Shown piece by piece: positions 55,490 to 63,874 of a DNA stretch of 64,000 nucleotides. The DNA comes from Blautia sp. AF19-10LB (GTDB lineage: Bacteria > Bacillota > Clostridia > Lachnospirales > Lachnospiraceae). Within the stretch, counting starts at the first letter, position 1. The number at the start of each line of letters is the position of its first letter. Position numbers and translations under genes: made by a program. The notes under the pieces were generated by a model, which had not been told where the DNA came from, did not search any database, and worked only from the letters and a program-made list of their open reading frames with translations. The stretch lies in contig NZ_QTWS01000005.1 of the NCBI RefSeq assembly GCF_003461245.1, positions 1-64,000 on the forward strand, in the 5' to 3' direction.

Positions 55490-56370
55490 AAAGCCAATTC
55501 CTCCTTACTCTTAGACGACAGATAGATCTGCTCCTCTTTCATCTGTCTTAAACACTGCTGCAACTCCGCTCCCTTTTTTCGTTCTGCCAGATACCGGATC
55601 TTCAAAATCCAGAACTCCTCTTTCCGATGCCATTTCTGATCCATCAGCCCTAGAATCTCTTCCGCCTGAACATAATCTCCTGTTTTCATCAGATTTTGGA
55701 ACAGACGCACACATGTGGAAAGCGTCGTTTTCACCTTCAGCTTTTGTCTTAAAAGACGGATATAATGTTTCCTCTGTTCTCTCTCCATCTGGGCTTCCAG
55801 AATCCCCTGATTCAGATACTCTTCCATAAAATCACAGTACTGCTCCAGGATTTCCGGATCGTCCGGTGATGCCGCATACAGCTTCTCCATCTTCTGCAAA
55901 CGAAAATCATATTCCTTGGAAAGTTCAACCATGGCTGTGATCGCATAATGGACAACCTCTACATCTTCATTCATGCGGGCCTGTTTCAGAAGATCCATAT
56001 ATTCTTCCGGATCATCATTTAACACATCCATGATCAGTTCACGGCGCACTCTCGGTTCGTTAATCAAAAGTGCTTCCTCTAACGGAACGATCTTTTTGTC
56101 CGTATCCGAAACTGCCTGAAAAATATTTTTATAAATCTCTTCATTTACACGAAGCTTTTCCACTCCCGGTTCTATCCTATTGTCTCTTCTGGTCAGCATT
56201 TGCAAATGCAAAAGCAGCACGCACACTGTTCCCCAGAAAGGAACGAAGATCACAAGTGCCATCAGATATTTTTTCACCTTCAGCAGATGTGTCTTTATCC
56301 CCAGCCAGACCAGCACACAGCAGACAATATGCAACAGGATCAGGAATACTCCAAGCACTGTCTGAATCAT
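55477..56370 (-). CDS. pelE: Pel complex membrane protein PelE
   Basis: A 297-residue protein with two N-terminal transmembrane helices (about 4-24 and 33-58) and a cytoplasmic all-helical region of HEAT/TPR character to the end (for example EEYMDLLKQARMNEDVEVVHY, DYVQAEEILGLMDQKW). Position between pelD and pelA, topology and length match PelE of Gram-positive clusters, which scaffolds PelF, PelG and PelD. It overlaps pelD by 4 bases. Confidence 0.82.
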   Translation of the reverse strand: MIQTVLGVFLILLHIVCCVLVWLGIKTHLLKVKKYLMALVIFVPFWGTVCVLLLHLQMLTRRDNRIEPGVEKLRVNEEIYKNIFQAVSDTDKKIVPLEEALLINEPRVRRELIMDVLNDDPEEYMDLLKQARMNEDVEVVHYAITAMVELSKEYDFRLQKMEKLYAASPDDPEILEQYCDFMEEYLNQGILEAQMEREQRKHYIRLLRQKLKVKTTLSTCVRLFQNLMKTGDYVQAEEILGLMDQKWHRKEEFWILKIRYLAERKKGAELQQCLRQMKEEQIYLSSKSKEELAFWLD

Positions 56371-58478
56371 AATTTTTCTCCTGTATTTGCATTCTCCACG
56401 GTATCGATCTCATGACAGACGAAGCCGTCATTTTCCAGTCTTGCAAGAATGATCGGCAAGGAACTTCTGTCCGTCTGTGAAAGAATGAGGAAGAGCTCTC
56501 CTTTTTCAGAAATCCCCCAGACATCATTTTCACGGACCGAAGCCTGTAGCGCTGTGTCTGCCTCTTCCAGTGTCATCTTCGGATACTCCAGCTTCAAAAG
56601 CACATAGGATGCCCGATTCTCCTCCCTCATAGAATGGAAGGAATACAGCCGTTCTTCAAAATACTCCTGCTTCAATATACGTGTACCCTGCACGTACTGC
56701 CTGTTCTTGATTGCCTCCTGATATTCCAGTGCGTGCAAAAGTGCTGTTTCTACCAGACCGCAGAGAATCTGGAACAGATTCAGATAATAGAGGGAAAGCT
56801 GTTCATTTCCCACTTCCTGAATGAAAATCAGCATCACGAGCTCTCCATCCTTGTGAATCCCGTTCATATACATCGGATAGCCGTCCAGGAAATTCCGGTT
56901 TACCCACACCTTTCCTGACACAATCGTCTCTTTCGCTTCCAGATAATCATCCAGACAAATGGATTTTTTCAACACATCTGTCATTCCCTGGGATGCGATC
57001 TCAAGACGTCCATAGCTCTGATTCTTTCCAACTGAATAAATCGCAAATGTATGATTCTCAAGAACTGATTCCATCACATGCAGAGTTTCAACAAAAAGCT
57101 CCTGCGGAAGAATGATATCCAGTTTTTTCGTAATATCAAAAATCTTACCAAAGCTGTCACGGCTTCCCAGAATCTGCTTCTTGTACTGCCGTTTATCAGA
57201 AAGCGTCTCCTGATACATTTCTCTCATAAACAGAAATTTATCCAGGATCAGTTTATTCTCCTCTTTCATGAATTGAATATTATCTCTGTTTTTCAGTCGG
57301 ATGTAACCACAGATCGCGCCGACTGCAAAATAGAAGATAAACGGAATCCAGTTCGAAGGTTCGTAGAAAAGTGTCGTCCAGCCGATCCCGGTTTTCGTAT
57401 ATGCTGCCAGCAATGAAAGTGTTTCCAGCCCCGCTGCAGCAAGCCCGTAATTAATGCCGTACAGACTGCTGAACAGCACGATGTAAACAAGCCTCAGATC
57501 GATCATCTGAAACTGCACCTGATTTCCCGCCATCCGGTTCAGTGCTTCAAAAACAAAAAATGTGAGCAGCAATTCCACGATTTTCACGATTTTATCATGT
57601 GCTTTCAAAAAAGTTTTTACTACATCGATCTTCCGTGTCTTATGGTTCGTTTTCTCACAATAATCCTCATAAATTTCTGTGAGATCCTCCAAAAGAGAAA
57701 TCTTCGGAAACCAGCCGTATTCATTTCTCAGAACGTGGTCATCAGATATCCCATCCTGGATCAGCACATCTGACAAATAGGTAATATTTGCAGCCGGAAA
57801 CATCTGTGCCAGTCTCTCCCCGAACTGTTGAAAAGTAAAATGAAATACCTGCGGAACCTGAAGACAGGCGCTCCCCTCTCCCCAGTTATCAAAAATCTTG
57901 TATAATAAATCCCCAAGATCACTCAAAGCAAGAAAATGCATCTCCTGTGCCGGTGCTTCTTCAAATGTAATCTGCTTCTTATTGATCACAGTTGAGAACA
58001 GCTTGAAAAAATAATCCTCCTCATAAGTACCGGAATAAAGATACGGCACACGCAGAATCTTGACAGCGATCTGATGCAGCTCGCCGTATTGCCTGCAGAA
58101 CTCTTCTGCCGAGCGGACCATCAGCGTATTTCCTGTTGTATCTTCATATAAACTATCCGGTCCTGTAATATACAGAAGCCTGGAATTCAGATTCCCCTTA
58201 TAGTAATGTAATAGCTTGTGTAAAGTCTCAATCTCACCCTCCATCGTCCCATGAAATGTAAGATAATTAGAAAAATAAATCACTCCCTCAAATTCATACG
58301 TCTTGAAAATGTCTTTGAATTCTTCCTCCGTCTTCGGCATCGGGTATACCGATAAGCTCTTATTGCGATTTGACTTTTGTTCAGTCTCTCCAAGAAGAAG
58401 GATCTGACACTCAGGGAAAGCCTCCTCGATAAATTCTGTTGTAATATATCCGATATTTCCGGTCACCAGTAATTTCAT
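56367..58478 (-). CDS. pelD: PelD c-di-GMP receptor with N-terminal SDR-like domain
   Basis: A 703-residue protein. Residues 1-275 form a degenerate nucleotide-sugar epimerase (SDR) domain (KLLVTGNIGYI at the start; no clear Y-x3-K). About four transmembrane helices follow (roughly 300-395), a coiled stretch, a GAF-like domain (about 440-590) and a degenerate GGDEF domain. In the last, R649-E-N-D652 is exactly 5 residues before EKGEL, the position of GGDEF, which is the spacing of an I-site. PelD binds c-di-GMP there and turns on polymer synthesis. SDR fusions to PelD are known from Gram-positive clusters. It follows the cyclase gene by 52 bases. Confidence 0.85.
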   Translation of the reverse strand: MKLLVTGNIGYITTEFIEEAFPECQILLLGETEQKSNRNKSLSVYPMPKTEEEFKDIFKTYEFEGVIYFSNYLTFHGTMEGEIETLHKLLHYYKGNLNSRLLYITGPDSLYEDTTGNTLMVRSAEEFCRQYGELHQIAVKILRVPYLYSGTYEEDYFFKLFSTVINKKQITFEEAPAQEMHFLALSDLGDLLYKIFDNWGEGSACLQVPQVFHFTFQQFGERLAQMFPAANITYLSDVLIQDGISDDHVLRNEYGWFPKISLLEDLTEIYEDYCEKTNHKTRKIDVVKTFLKAHDKIVKIVELLLTFFVFEALNRMAGNQVQFQMIDLRLVYIVLFSSLYGINYGLAAAGLETLSLLAAYTKTGIGWTTLFYEPSNWIPFIFYFAVGAICGYIRLKNRDNIQFMKEENKLILDKFLFMREMYQETLSDKRQYKKQILGSRDSFGKIFDITKKLDIILPQELFVETLHVMESVLENHTFAIYSVGKNQSYGRLEIASQGMTDVLKKSICLDDYLEAKETIVSGKVWVNRNFLDGYPMYMNGIHKDGELVMLIFIQEVGNEQLSLYYLNLFQILCGLVETALLHALEYQEAIKNRQYVQGTRILKQEYFEERLYSFHSMREENRASYVLLKLEYPKMTLEEADTALQASVRENDVWGISEKGELFLILSQTDRSSLPIILARLENDGFVCHEIDTVENANTGEKL

Positions 58479-58530
58479 ACGTCACCTCGTAATCATATAT
58501 TGCACATTTCTATCATTTCCAACCTATCAT

Positions 58531-60123
58531 TTATGCAGAAGATGTATTTTCTTTTATCCTCTTTTTGTCTTTATACATCTTCTCGTCAGCACAATGGATC
58601 AGCTCCGGCAGATTCTTTTCCTCCGCATCTGTCCAGGCATATCCCATTGCAACAGAGATAGGAATGTCACTTTGTTCATCGGCAAATTCAATCTCCGCTC
58701 TGACTTGCCTTATGATCTCTTCTGTTTCTTCGGCTGTCTTGTTTTTCAGGATAATCACGAACTCATCACCGCCGATTCTGTAACACTGACCGTTCTGTCC
58801 AACGGCAGCTCTCATACACTTTGCGATTGTGATAATAAGCTCATCACCTTTATTATGTCCCAGGCTGTCATTTATCTTCTTCAGATTGTTGGCATCCATC
58901 ATTATGTAGGAAATCATTCCCGGGAAAACAGCATTACTCTTGTTCTCCTCCAGAAATGCCGTTCTGTTTCCAAGACCGGTCATCGTATCCATATAGGCCA
59001 TTCTTGCATAGATCTCGACATTGGCATTCTCCTGAACCTGCTCATACATTACGATACAGGCTGCATTGATCAAAAATGCGATAAATATCGCAATACCGAC
59101 CGAATAGATATAGGAATAGCTCACTACATTTCCATAATAAAATAAAACGAGTGCTATAATGCTGAAAACGCAATATGCTACACATCCATTAATAACTATT
59201 TGCAATTTAAGATTTTTATGCTTTTTGTTCTCATTGACCCCATTCCAGATCACGCGCAGAAGTGTTACTGTCATAAGCAGATGTTCACAGATAAGTATTA
59301 TGATCACCATATCACATCCGCTGATATAATTTAACAGATAAAGGACTAAGTTAAAAACAAACAGCTTACGCATCACGGACAGCATCCTGTGTTTACCCGG
59401 CATGATCTCTTTGATAAATTCCAGAAGAGGGAACGGCAATGTGAAAAAGGACAAGAATGATATCTGCTCAATAATACTGGTGTGCTGAGTGACTAACAGC
59501 AAAATCTGTGAGTCTGTCACCACCCAGATTCCTTCGGTCAAAATACAGATTCCCAAATTCCGCAGTGCACGGTAGATCTTCTCCGTTTTTCCCGCTTTCA
59601 TATAAAGACAGGCGACAATACACAGCACACCAAAAGCAAGCGACAGCACACCGATAAGCACCGCATAAAGGTTATCCTTTATGATCCGTCTGTACATACT
59701 GGTATTGTCTCCTATCAATATCCCCGAGCTCTCAATGCCTTTCAGATTATCTTTCGTCCCACCGATAAAGCTGATCGTCAAACTGTCTCCTGATGGAATA
59801 TCAAACAAATGCACTGATCCATCTCTTTTTCCGTTCCTGTGATAGATCGTCTCATTGCCCACACGCACATAATAATTTTTCCAATGGGATCTGAGAAGCA
59901 GCACCCATTCCTCGTGCTCTCCTCTATCTGATAGGCTGAAGGTGACCTCCGCCTTCGTAACACCGTCGAAAGCATCAATCGTCCACTCACCTTCCGGAGC
60001 ACTTACTTTTCCTGTAAAAACTCTGTCGGGAGCATTCTCATATCTCCCGCAAATGTATAATGCAGCTACCATAAAGAAGATAATTATAAGAGTAACTGCA
60101 GTATGTATCTTTTTCATAATCAT
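58531..60123 (-). CDS. Membrane diguanylate cyclase (GGDEF), first gene of the Pel operon
   Basis: A 530-residue protein: an N-terminal membrane helix, an extracellular beta-rich domain (about 35-150), seven or eight transmembrane helices (about 160-375, 7TM-DISM-like) and a C-terminal GGDEF domain with RIGGDEF at 449-455 and MDTMTGLGNR at its front. Substrate-binding residues are intact. The four residues where an I-site RxxD would stand read G-Q-N-G, so product inhibition is unlikely. It should make c-di-GMP for PelD encoded next. Ribosome site is weak (GAGAG). The promoter and a palindromic leader lie just upstream. Confidence 0.92.
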   Translation of the reverse strand: MIMKKIHTAVTLIIIFFMVAALYICGRYENAPDRVFTGKVSAPEGEWTIDAFDGVTKAEVTFSLSDRGEHEEWVLLLRSHWKNYYVRVGNETIYHRNGKRDGSVHLFDIPSGDSLTISFIGGTKDNLKGIESSGILIGDNTSMYRRIIKDNLYAVLIGVLSLAFGVLCIVACLYMKAGKTEKIYRALRNLGICILTEGIWVVTDSQILLLVTQHTSIIEQISFLSFFTLPFPLLEFIKEIMPGKHRMLSVMRKLFVFNLVLYLLNYISGCDMVIIILICEHLLMTVTLLRVIWNGVNENKKHKNLKLQIVINGCVAYCVFSIIALVLFYYGNVVSYSYIYSVGIAIFIAFLINAACIVMYEQVQENANVEIYARMAYMDTMTGLGNRTAFLEENKSNAVFPGMISYIMMDANNLKKINDSLGHNKGDELIITIAKCMRAAVGQNGQCYRIGGDEFVIILKNKTAEETEEIIRQVRAEIEFADEQSDIPISVAMGYAWTDAEEKNLPELIHCADEKMYKDKKRIKENTSSA

Positions 60124-60154
60124 TCTCTCTTATAATATTTTTTGCCATTCCGGC

Positions 60155-60199
60155 AGAAATAATCGCGTCAGCATAACTGCTGGATTATTTCTGATTATA
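60155..60199 (-). promoter_or_regulatory. Promoter -10 and operator-like hairpin of the cyclase/Pel operon
   Basis: On the minus strand TGGTATAAT (extended -10, 60194-60202) is followed at once by a palindrome: AGAAATAATC / GATTATTTCT outer arms (60155-60164, 60183-60192) and CAGCA/TGCTG inner arms. It covers the expected transcription start and 5' end, so it may be an operator or an mRNA 5' stem. No regulator can be named. Confidence 0.5.
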
Positions 60200-60268
60200 C
60201 CATAGATTCTCATTTTTGAGTTTATTTTTAGAATAAAAATCCAACACAGTAATAAAGGGTGGTAAGTC

Positions 60269-60391
60269 ATGAACGAAAATGAGCAGAAAGTCGGCTCAAT
60301 CGCCGATCAAAAAAGTAAGATAAGGTAACGTTATAAAGGAATCACCCCTGATGAACTTGATGTGATTCCGGCTCTTCCGCAGGAAAATATC
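60269..60391 (+). pseudogene. N-terminal remnant of a serine recombinase gene
   Basis: From ATG 60269 the frame reads MNENEQKVGSIADQKSKIR, a TAA, then RYKGITPDELDVIPALPQEN. The RERYKG...LDVIPA pattern is how many Clostridia large serine recombinases begin before the catalytic domain; the TAA would be one base change from GAA. Homology stops near 60391 and the catalytic domain is absent. Confidence 0.5.
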
Positions 60392-60549
60392 AGTATCCGC
60401 AGTGCTGGATTTTCGTCCACAATTCTCATTGCTTTCACCTGGAGTTCACGATATTCTGAGTGATTCTTTTTCAAATACTTAGTCACCCATTTCTCCACTG
60501 ATTCCCGTAGTGTACTTTGTTCCCACATGATGTCCTGCTTTTTTCGCAT
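60392..60549 (-). pseudogene. Truncated small ORF beside the recombinase remnant
   Basis: From 60549 a minus frame reads LRESVEKWVTKYLKKNHSEY and RELQVKAMRIVDENPALR, helical and protein-like. After about 60400 it runs into antisense of the recombinase remnant, so the natural C-terminus is lost. Small helical ORFs of this kind commonly accompany Lachnospiraceae mobile elements. No function is assigned. I see nothing else in 60200-60268 or 60550-60690. Confidence 0.35.
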
Positions 60550-60686
60550 ATTGCATTTCTCCCTTCTGAAGTTCTCTTTTCAGTTACATGACTATACCAG
60601 AAGTCGTGGAAATAGCAATTCATCAGATGTACCGAAAATGCGTGGAGGAGATTGGGGATAGTAGACAATATGGGGATATTTGGGTA

Positions 60687-60716
60687 AAAGAAAAGCCATG
60701 GCTTGTGCCGTGACCT
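60687..60716 (-). terminator. Probable terminator of the SipW/TasA-type operon
   Basis: On the minus strand a stem AGGTCACGGC / GCCATGGCTT (one mismatch) with ACAA loop is followed by TTTTCTTTT, about 20 bases after the stop at 60737. Confidence 0.55.
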
Positions 60717-60736
60717 CTCAATTCATATTTGCTGTC

Positions 60737-61714
60737 TTATTCAGCAGAAATACCTGCCAGTTTTACATTTACGTTATAAGTTGCCGGATCTTCTGCGGCT
60801 GCATTATTAATGCAGTCAGCATCCGTACCTTCCATCCAGATATATACTCGCATCTTTACGCCATCATATCCTACGGAAGAAGCAATTTTCTGTGTATCAC
60901 TCGTTGCATCATAATCATTACCATTCTTTGTCGCAACCCAGTTTCTATTTTGCTGATCTGTATAATGAGTCGCATAAATATACGGGTATGTAACCATAAG
61001 CGGCTTTAACTTTCCATCATCGGCTGTACCAATATACGTCCAACCATCGACTCCTTCAGCATCATTGCCCTTGCCTGTTTCTTCATATGGTGCATAGACT
61101 ACTTTCAATTCTTCGTTTCCATCATCACTGTATGTGCCATCTGCGTTTTTCTTGATATTCTGAATAGTAATACCCACACGCAGAGATTTTGGAATGGTAT
61201 CCGTTGTTGGTGTTCCGTTCGTAGTCAAGGTAACTGGACTTCCTTCTGACGCATCTAAATATACATCAGCAAGACCCGTTTCGGTAATTGTGTAAAGAAC
61301 ATACTCACTCTTGATATATGCATAATGAGTTTCCCCACCTGCCATATATTCTCCAGGTTTTGAATTTTCTCCGGTAATAAAAGTGGGCTGCATATAGGAA
61401 GCAACTTTTCCTTCACCGTTAATTCCCTGATTCACATACCATGTTTTTAAGTCATTTGTAGATGATGGACTTATCTTTCCACCCTCTGTTGATGCCACCA
61501 ATGATGTCTGTTCCCCACCATGTTGTGGTCCCTGCTTAGCAGTTGCAATCTGCAAAATAAATCCATTTGTTGTTGCACTGATATTGGTTGTGACCGCTTC
61601 AACGGTATTGTTTGCAACATACCATGCGTAAGTTGCCGATGTTAAGGCTATTCCAGATATTAAAACGGAAGCAGCAGTCGCTATTAACTGCATTCTCATT
61701 TTCTTTATGTTCAT
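60737..61714 (-). CDS. SipW/TasA-type secreted protein (second cluster, third gene)
   Basis: A 325-residue exported protein. The ATG at 61714 (MNIKKMRMQL, AAAGGTGGG upstream) is preferred over the GTG at 61726. The signal peptide ends SATYAWYVANNTVEAVTTN, the SipW-dependent form shared with the neighbour at 61818 (STYAWFVSNNNV). The mature part is beta-rich with Thr/Gly/Asn and ends YNVNVKLAGISAE. TasA-like proteins form matrix fibres in Bacillus; here sequence shows only the signal type and general make-up. It is separated from the previous gene by two hairpins. Confidence 0.7.
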   Translation of the reverse strand: MNIKKMRMQLIATAASVLISGIALTSATYAWYVANNTVEAVTTNISATTNGFILQIATAKQGPQHGGEQTSLVASTEGGKISPSSTNDLKTWYVNQGINGEGKVASYMQPTFITGENSKPGEYMAGGETHYAYIKSEYVLYTITETGLADVYLDASEGSPVTLTTNGTPTTDTIPKSLRVGITIQNIKKNADGTYSDDGNEELKVVYAPYEETGKGNDAEGVDGWTYIGTADDGKLKPLMVTYPYIYATHYTDQQNRNWVATKNGNDYDATSDTQKIASSVGYDGVKMRVYIWMEGTDADCINNAAAEDPATYNVNVKLAGISAE

Positions 61715-61740
61715 TTTCCATCCCACCTTTTTCAGTTTCT

Positions 61741-61803
61741 ACATGCCAAAAAGTAGAAATTCTTTTCTACTCTTTGGCATGTACCCCACGCCACAACCGT
61801 GGG
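61741..61803 (-). repeat. Two hairpins between the SipW/TasA-type genes
   Basis: CCCACG/CGTGGG (61785-61803) and a long ACATGCCAAA..AGTAGAAA / TTTCTACT.TTTGGCATGT stem (61741-61782). Neither ends in a T-run. They probably protect or attenuate the message between the two genes. Confidence 0.55.
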
Positions 61804-61817
61804 ATACTATAACTATC

Positions 61818-62657
61818 TTATTTGAACTCTGTTGGTGTTGCAGAAAAAGATACTGTTGCACCAACATTCTCCTGAAGTGCTGTAAGCTGTGTTGTTTTAA
61901 CCTCTTCATTTGCACCATCATAGAACGCATAAAGTTTAACACTAACATCGCCTTCTGCTTTTCCAAATACATCAGTACGGATAATGCCAAGTTTCTTTGT
62001 CGTATCATCTGTCACAACAGTACCTGCCAGACAAGAAGCCTCAACACCTGTCGGAGAAACCAATGCCCAGTTGTTCTGATCAATATATACAAGAACTCTA
62101 ATAGCACCTGCTAACTTTTTGTCAGAACCAGTAGATACTGTCATGCTATCAACTTTCAGATTTGTAAACTGTCCGTCATATGTACCAGTACCAATATAGA
62201 ACTGATTCAGAAGTGCATAGTCAGCAGTAACAGCTGCAGTTGGATCACCTACAGCAAAACGAGTACCACTCTTTTCTGCTGCATTTTCTTTTTCTTCAGC
62301 ATAAGCAGATTCAAACTGATAAATTTTTGTATCTGCATTTTCTTTAGAAACATTAAAGTTCTTTGCCCACTGTGCTGGATAAAGTGCAGCGTCTTCATAT
62401 GTCTTTCCAGTTCCAACTTCTTCGGCAGCAGTTGCTGAAGATGTAGAAGATGTACTTGTTTTCTTTGTATCAATTACCAGATAAGCAGAGTTACTCTGCG
62501 CACTGATATTTGTTGTTGTAGCTTTTACATTATTATTACTTACAAACCAAGCATATGTACTTGATCCGAGCGCTACAGCGGCAACGCATACCATGGCAAC
62601 AGCTGCTGCCATCTGTTTTTTCAGCGCTTTTACGCTGTTGTTTTTTGTTTCGTTCAT
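61818..62657 (-). CDS. SipW/TasA-type secreted protein (second cluster, second gene)
   Basis: A 279-residue protein with Lys-rich start, hydrophobic core (about 15-33) and the signal end GSSTYAWFVSNNNVKATTTN, the clearest SipW-dependent signal in the window. The mature part is rich in Thr, Ser, Ala and Lys, with no Cys-based or enzyme motif. The ribosome site is GGAGAG. A long structured leader precedes it. Its N-terminal resemblance to 60737-61714 suggests an old tandem duplication. A role as matrix fibre subunit is inference. Confidence 0.72.
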   Translation of the reverse strand: MNETKNNSVKALKKQMAAAVAMVCVAAVALGSSTYAWFVSNNNVKATTTNISAQSNSAYLVIDTKKTSTSSTSSATAAEEVGTGKTYEDAALYPAQWAKNFNVSKENADTKIYQFESAYAEEKENAAEKSGTRFAVGDPTAAVTADYALLNQFYIGTGTYDGQFTNLKVDSMTVSTGSDKKLAGAIRVLVYIDQNNWALVSPTGVEASCLAGTVVTDDTTKKLGIIRTDVFGKAEGDVSVKLYAFYDGANEEVKTTQLTALQENVGATVSFSATPTEFK

Positions 62658-62720
62658 ATCATTCTCTCCTTCGTACAGTTTTGGGAATTTCCTGCAGTTA
62701 GAATTCTTTTTTGTATTTAG

Positions 62721-62851
62721 ATCAAACTCCCACCGGGCCCGGTTAGGAGAGTTTCCCTCTACCGTTTCCGGTGAGGCTTTCAGCTAACCACAAAATCTCT
62801 TCCCTGCCACGGGAATTCCCTCTGTAATATATATAATCGGCGGTTGTGGCA
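62721..62851 (-). ncRNA. Structured leader RNA of the SipW/TasA-type genes (unidentified)
   Basis: On the minus strand several stems fit together: TGCCAC/GTGGCA (62846-62851 with 62805-62810), a palindrome GGGAATTCCC (62811-62820), GGTTAG/CTAACC (62784-62789 with 62741-62746) closing an internal stem CCTCACCG-GAAA-CGGTAGAGG with a GNRA loop (62756-62776), and a final CTCC..ACCGGGCCCGGT..GGAG stem. It does not match a riboswitch class I know; the 209-base gap contains no gene. Confidence 0.45.
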
Positions 62852-62866
62852 CCGGTTATAACGATA

Positions 62867-63874
62867 TTATTGATTTCTTCTGGTTTTCCAGGTTACTTCT
62901 TTATCTGTGTAATAGCTGTCATTTGGAGCTTCGTTTCCTGCTGCATTGATCGGCTTGTTCTTGTTCAGGGTATCCTTAATATCCGTCACAAATTTCCACA
63001 GGAGACTGGTGTCATCGTCGAAGTCTGTGTCGATGTGCATGCTCATCTCCACACTGCCTCCGATAATAGAGTCTACACATTCCGAATCATCACCCTCCAT
63101 CCAGATGACAATGGTATATTTATCGACATTTCCTACAAGGAAGCTATCTTCCTTATACTCGCATACGACATCGTCTGACAAGAAATTTGTGCAGTCTTTC
63201 TCAGGTTTTCCATCTTTTGCCGGTTCTGCATAGATCATTTTGTCTCCGTTTCGCCATACTGCGATACGGACAGCGTTCTCGGCTCCCTTGGAACAGGAAT
63301 CCAGAGTGATCCTGGCCTTATAACTCAGGTCGATCTTTCCTGCATTTCTGACAAAATATGTATATGCCATATAGTTCTTGCCATTGTGTGCACCTTCATG
63401 ATCGTCCAGGTCATCTGGAAGATCTTCGATCGAAATATTCGTGGCATCTTTGACCATGGCTGCGGTAAGTCTCGCAGTTGCACCCTTGAAATCACCATTG
63501 TCAGCAATGCTGATACCTCTTCTGTACATTTCCAGACGGTCAAGATTGATCGTGAAGTTACCCATTTTTTCCTGCATAAACGCAGCAGCAAACAGAACAC
63601 CGACCGTAGCAAGCATTGCAAGCAGAGCAAGATTCAGTTTATCCAGTCGAAGCAGTGCCGCTCCGATCTGCCGCCGTTTCCTGTGAGGCCGGTACATACT
63701 GACGATCTTTTCCGGATCGACATCTCCGCCCTCCTGCTCCATCAGGGCTTCCAGTTCCTCAATTCGGATGATCTGGTCCGTCTTTGATTTTTTCTTTTTG
63801 AAAAAACGCCGTCTGTTCTTTTTTTCTGCCTTGTTTTCAAGTTTTTTTATCTTTTTTTCGGTTTTCTTTTTCAC
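62867..63874 (-). CDS. Membrane-anchored protein with long basic cytoplasmic tail (second cluster, first gene)
   Basis: A 335-residue protein starting with GTG (AAAAGG 8 bases upstream). Residues 1-75 are strongly Lys/Arg-rich and cytoplasmic, with one membrane helix at about 83-101 (LALLAMLATVGVLFAAAFM), then an extracellular domain (NFTINLDRLEMYRRGISIADNG... ) with a single Ig-like look and six or so Cys. It lacks the AWF signal of its neighbours but shares their position and TasA-like domain style, so it could be the anchor or first subunit of the fibre. Its start overlaps the stop of the upstream gene (GTGA). Confidence 0.6.
   Translation of the reverse strand: MKKKTEKKIKKLENKAEKKNRRRFFKKKKSKTDQIIRIEELEALMEQEGGDVDPEKIVSMYRPHRKRRQIGAALLRLDKLNLALLAMLATVGVLFAAAFMQEKMGNFTINLDRLEMYRRGISIADNGDFKGATARLTAAMVKDATNISIEDLPDDLDDHEGAHNGKNYMAYTYFVRNAGKIDLSYKARITLDSCSKGAENAVRIAVWRNGDKMIYAEPAKDGKPEKDCTNFLSDDVVCEYKEDSFLVGNVDKYTIVIWMEGDDSECVDSIIGGSVEMSMHIDTDFDDDTSLLWKFVTDIKDTLNKNKPINAAGNEAPNDSYYTDKEVTWKTRRNQ

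Noticed and set aside
62721..62851. Second c-di-GMP or c-di-AMP riboswitch
   Set aside because: The conserved blocks GGCAAACC/GGGACGCAAAGCC are missing, and a CAGCTAACC stretch is on the wrong strand and out of order for the ydaO class.
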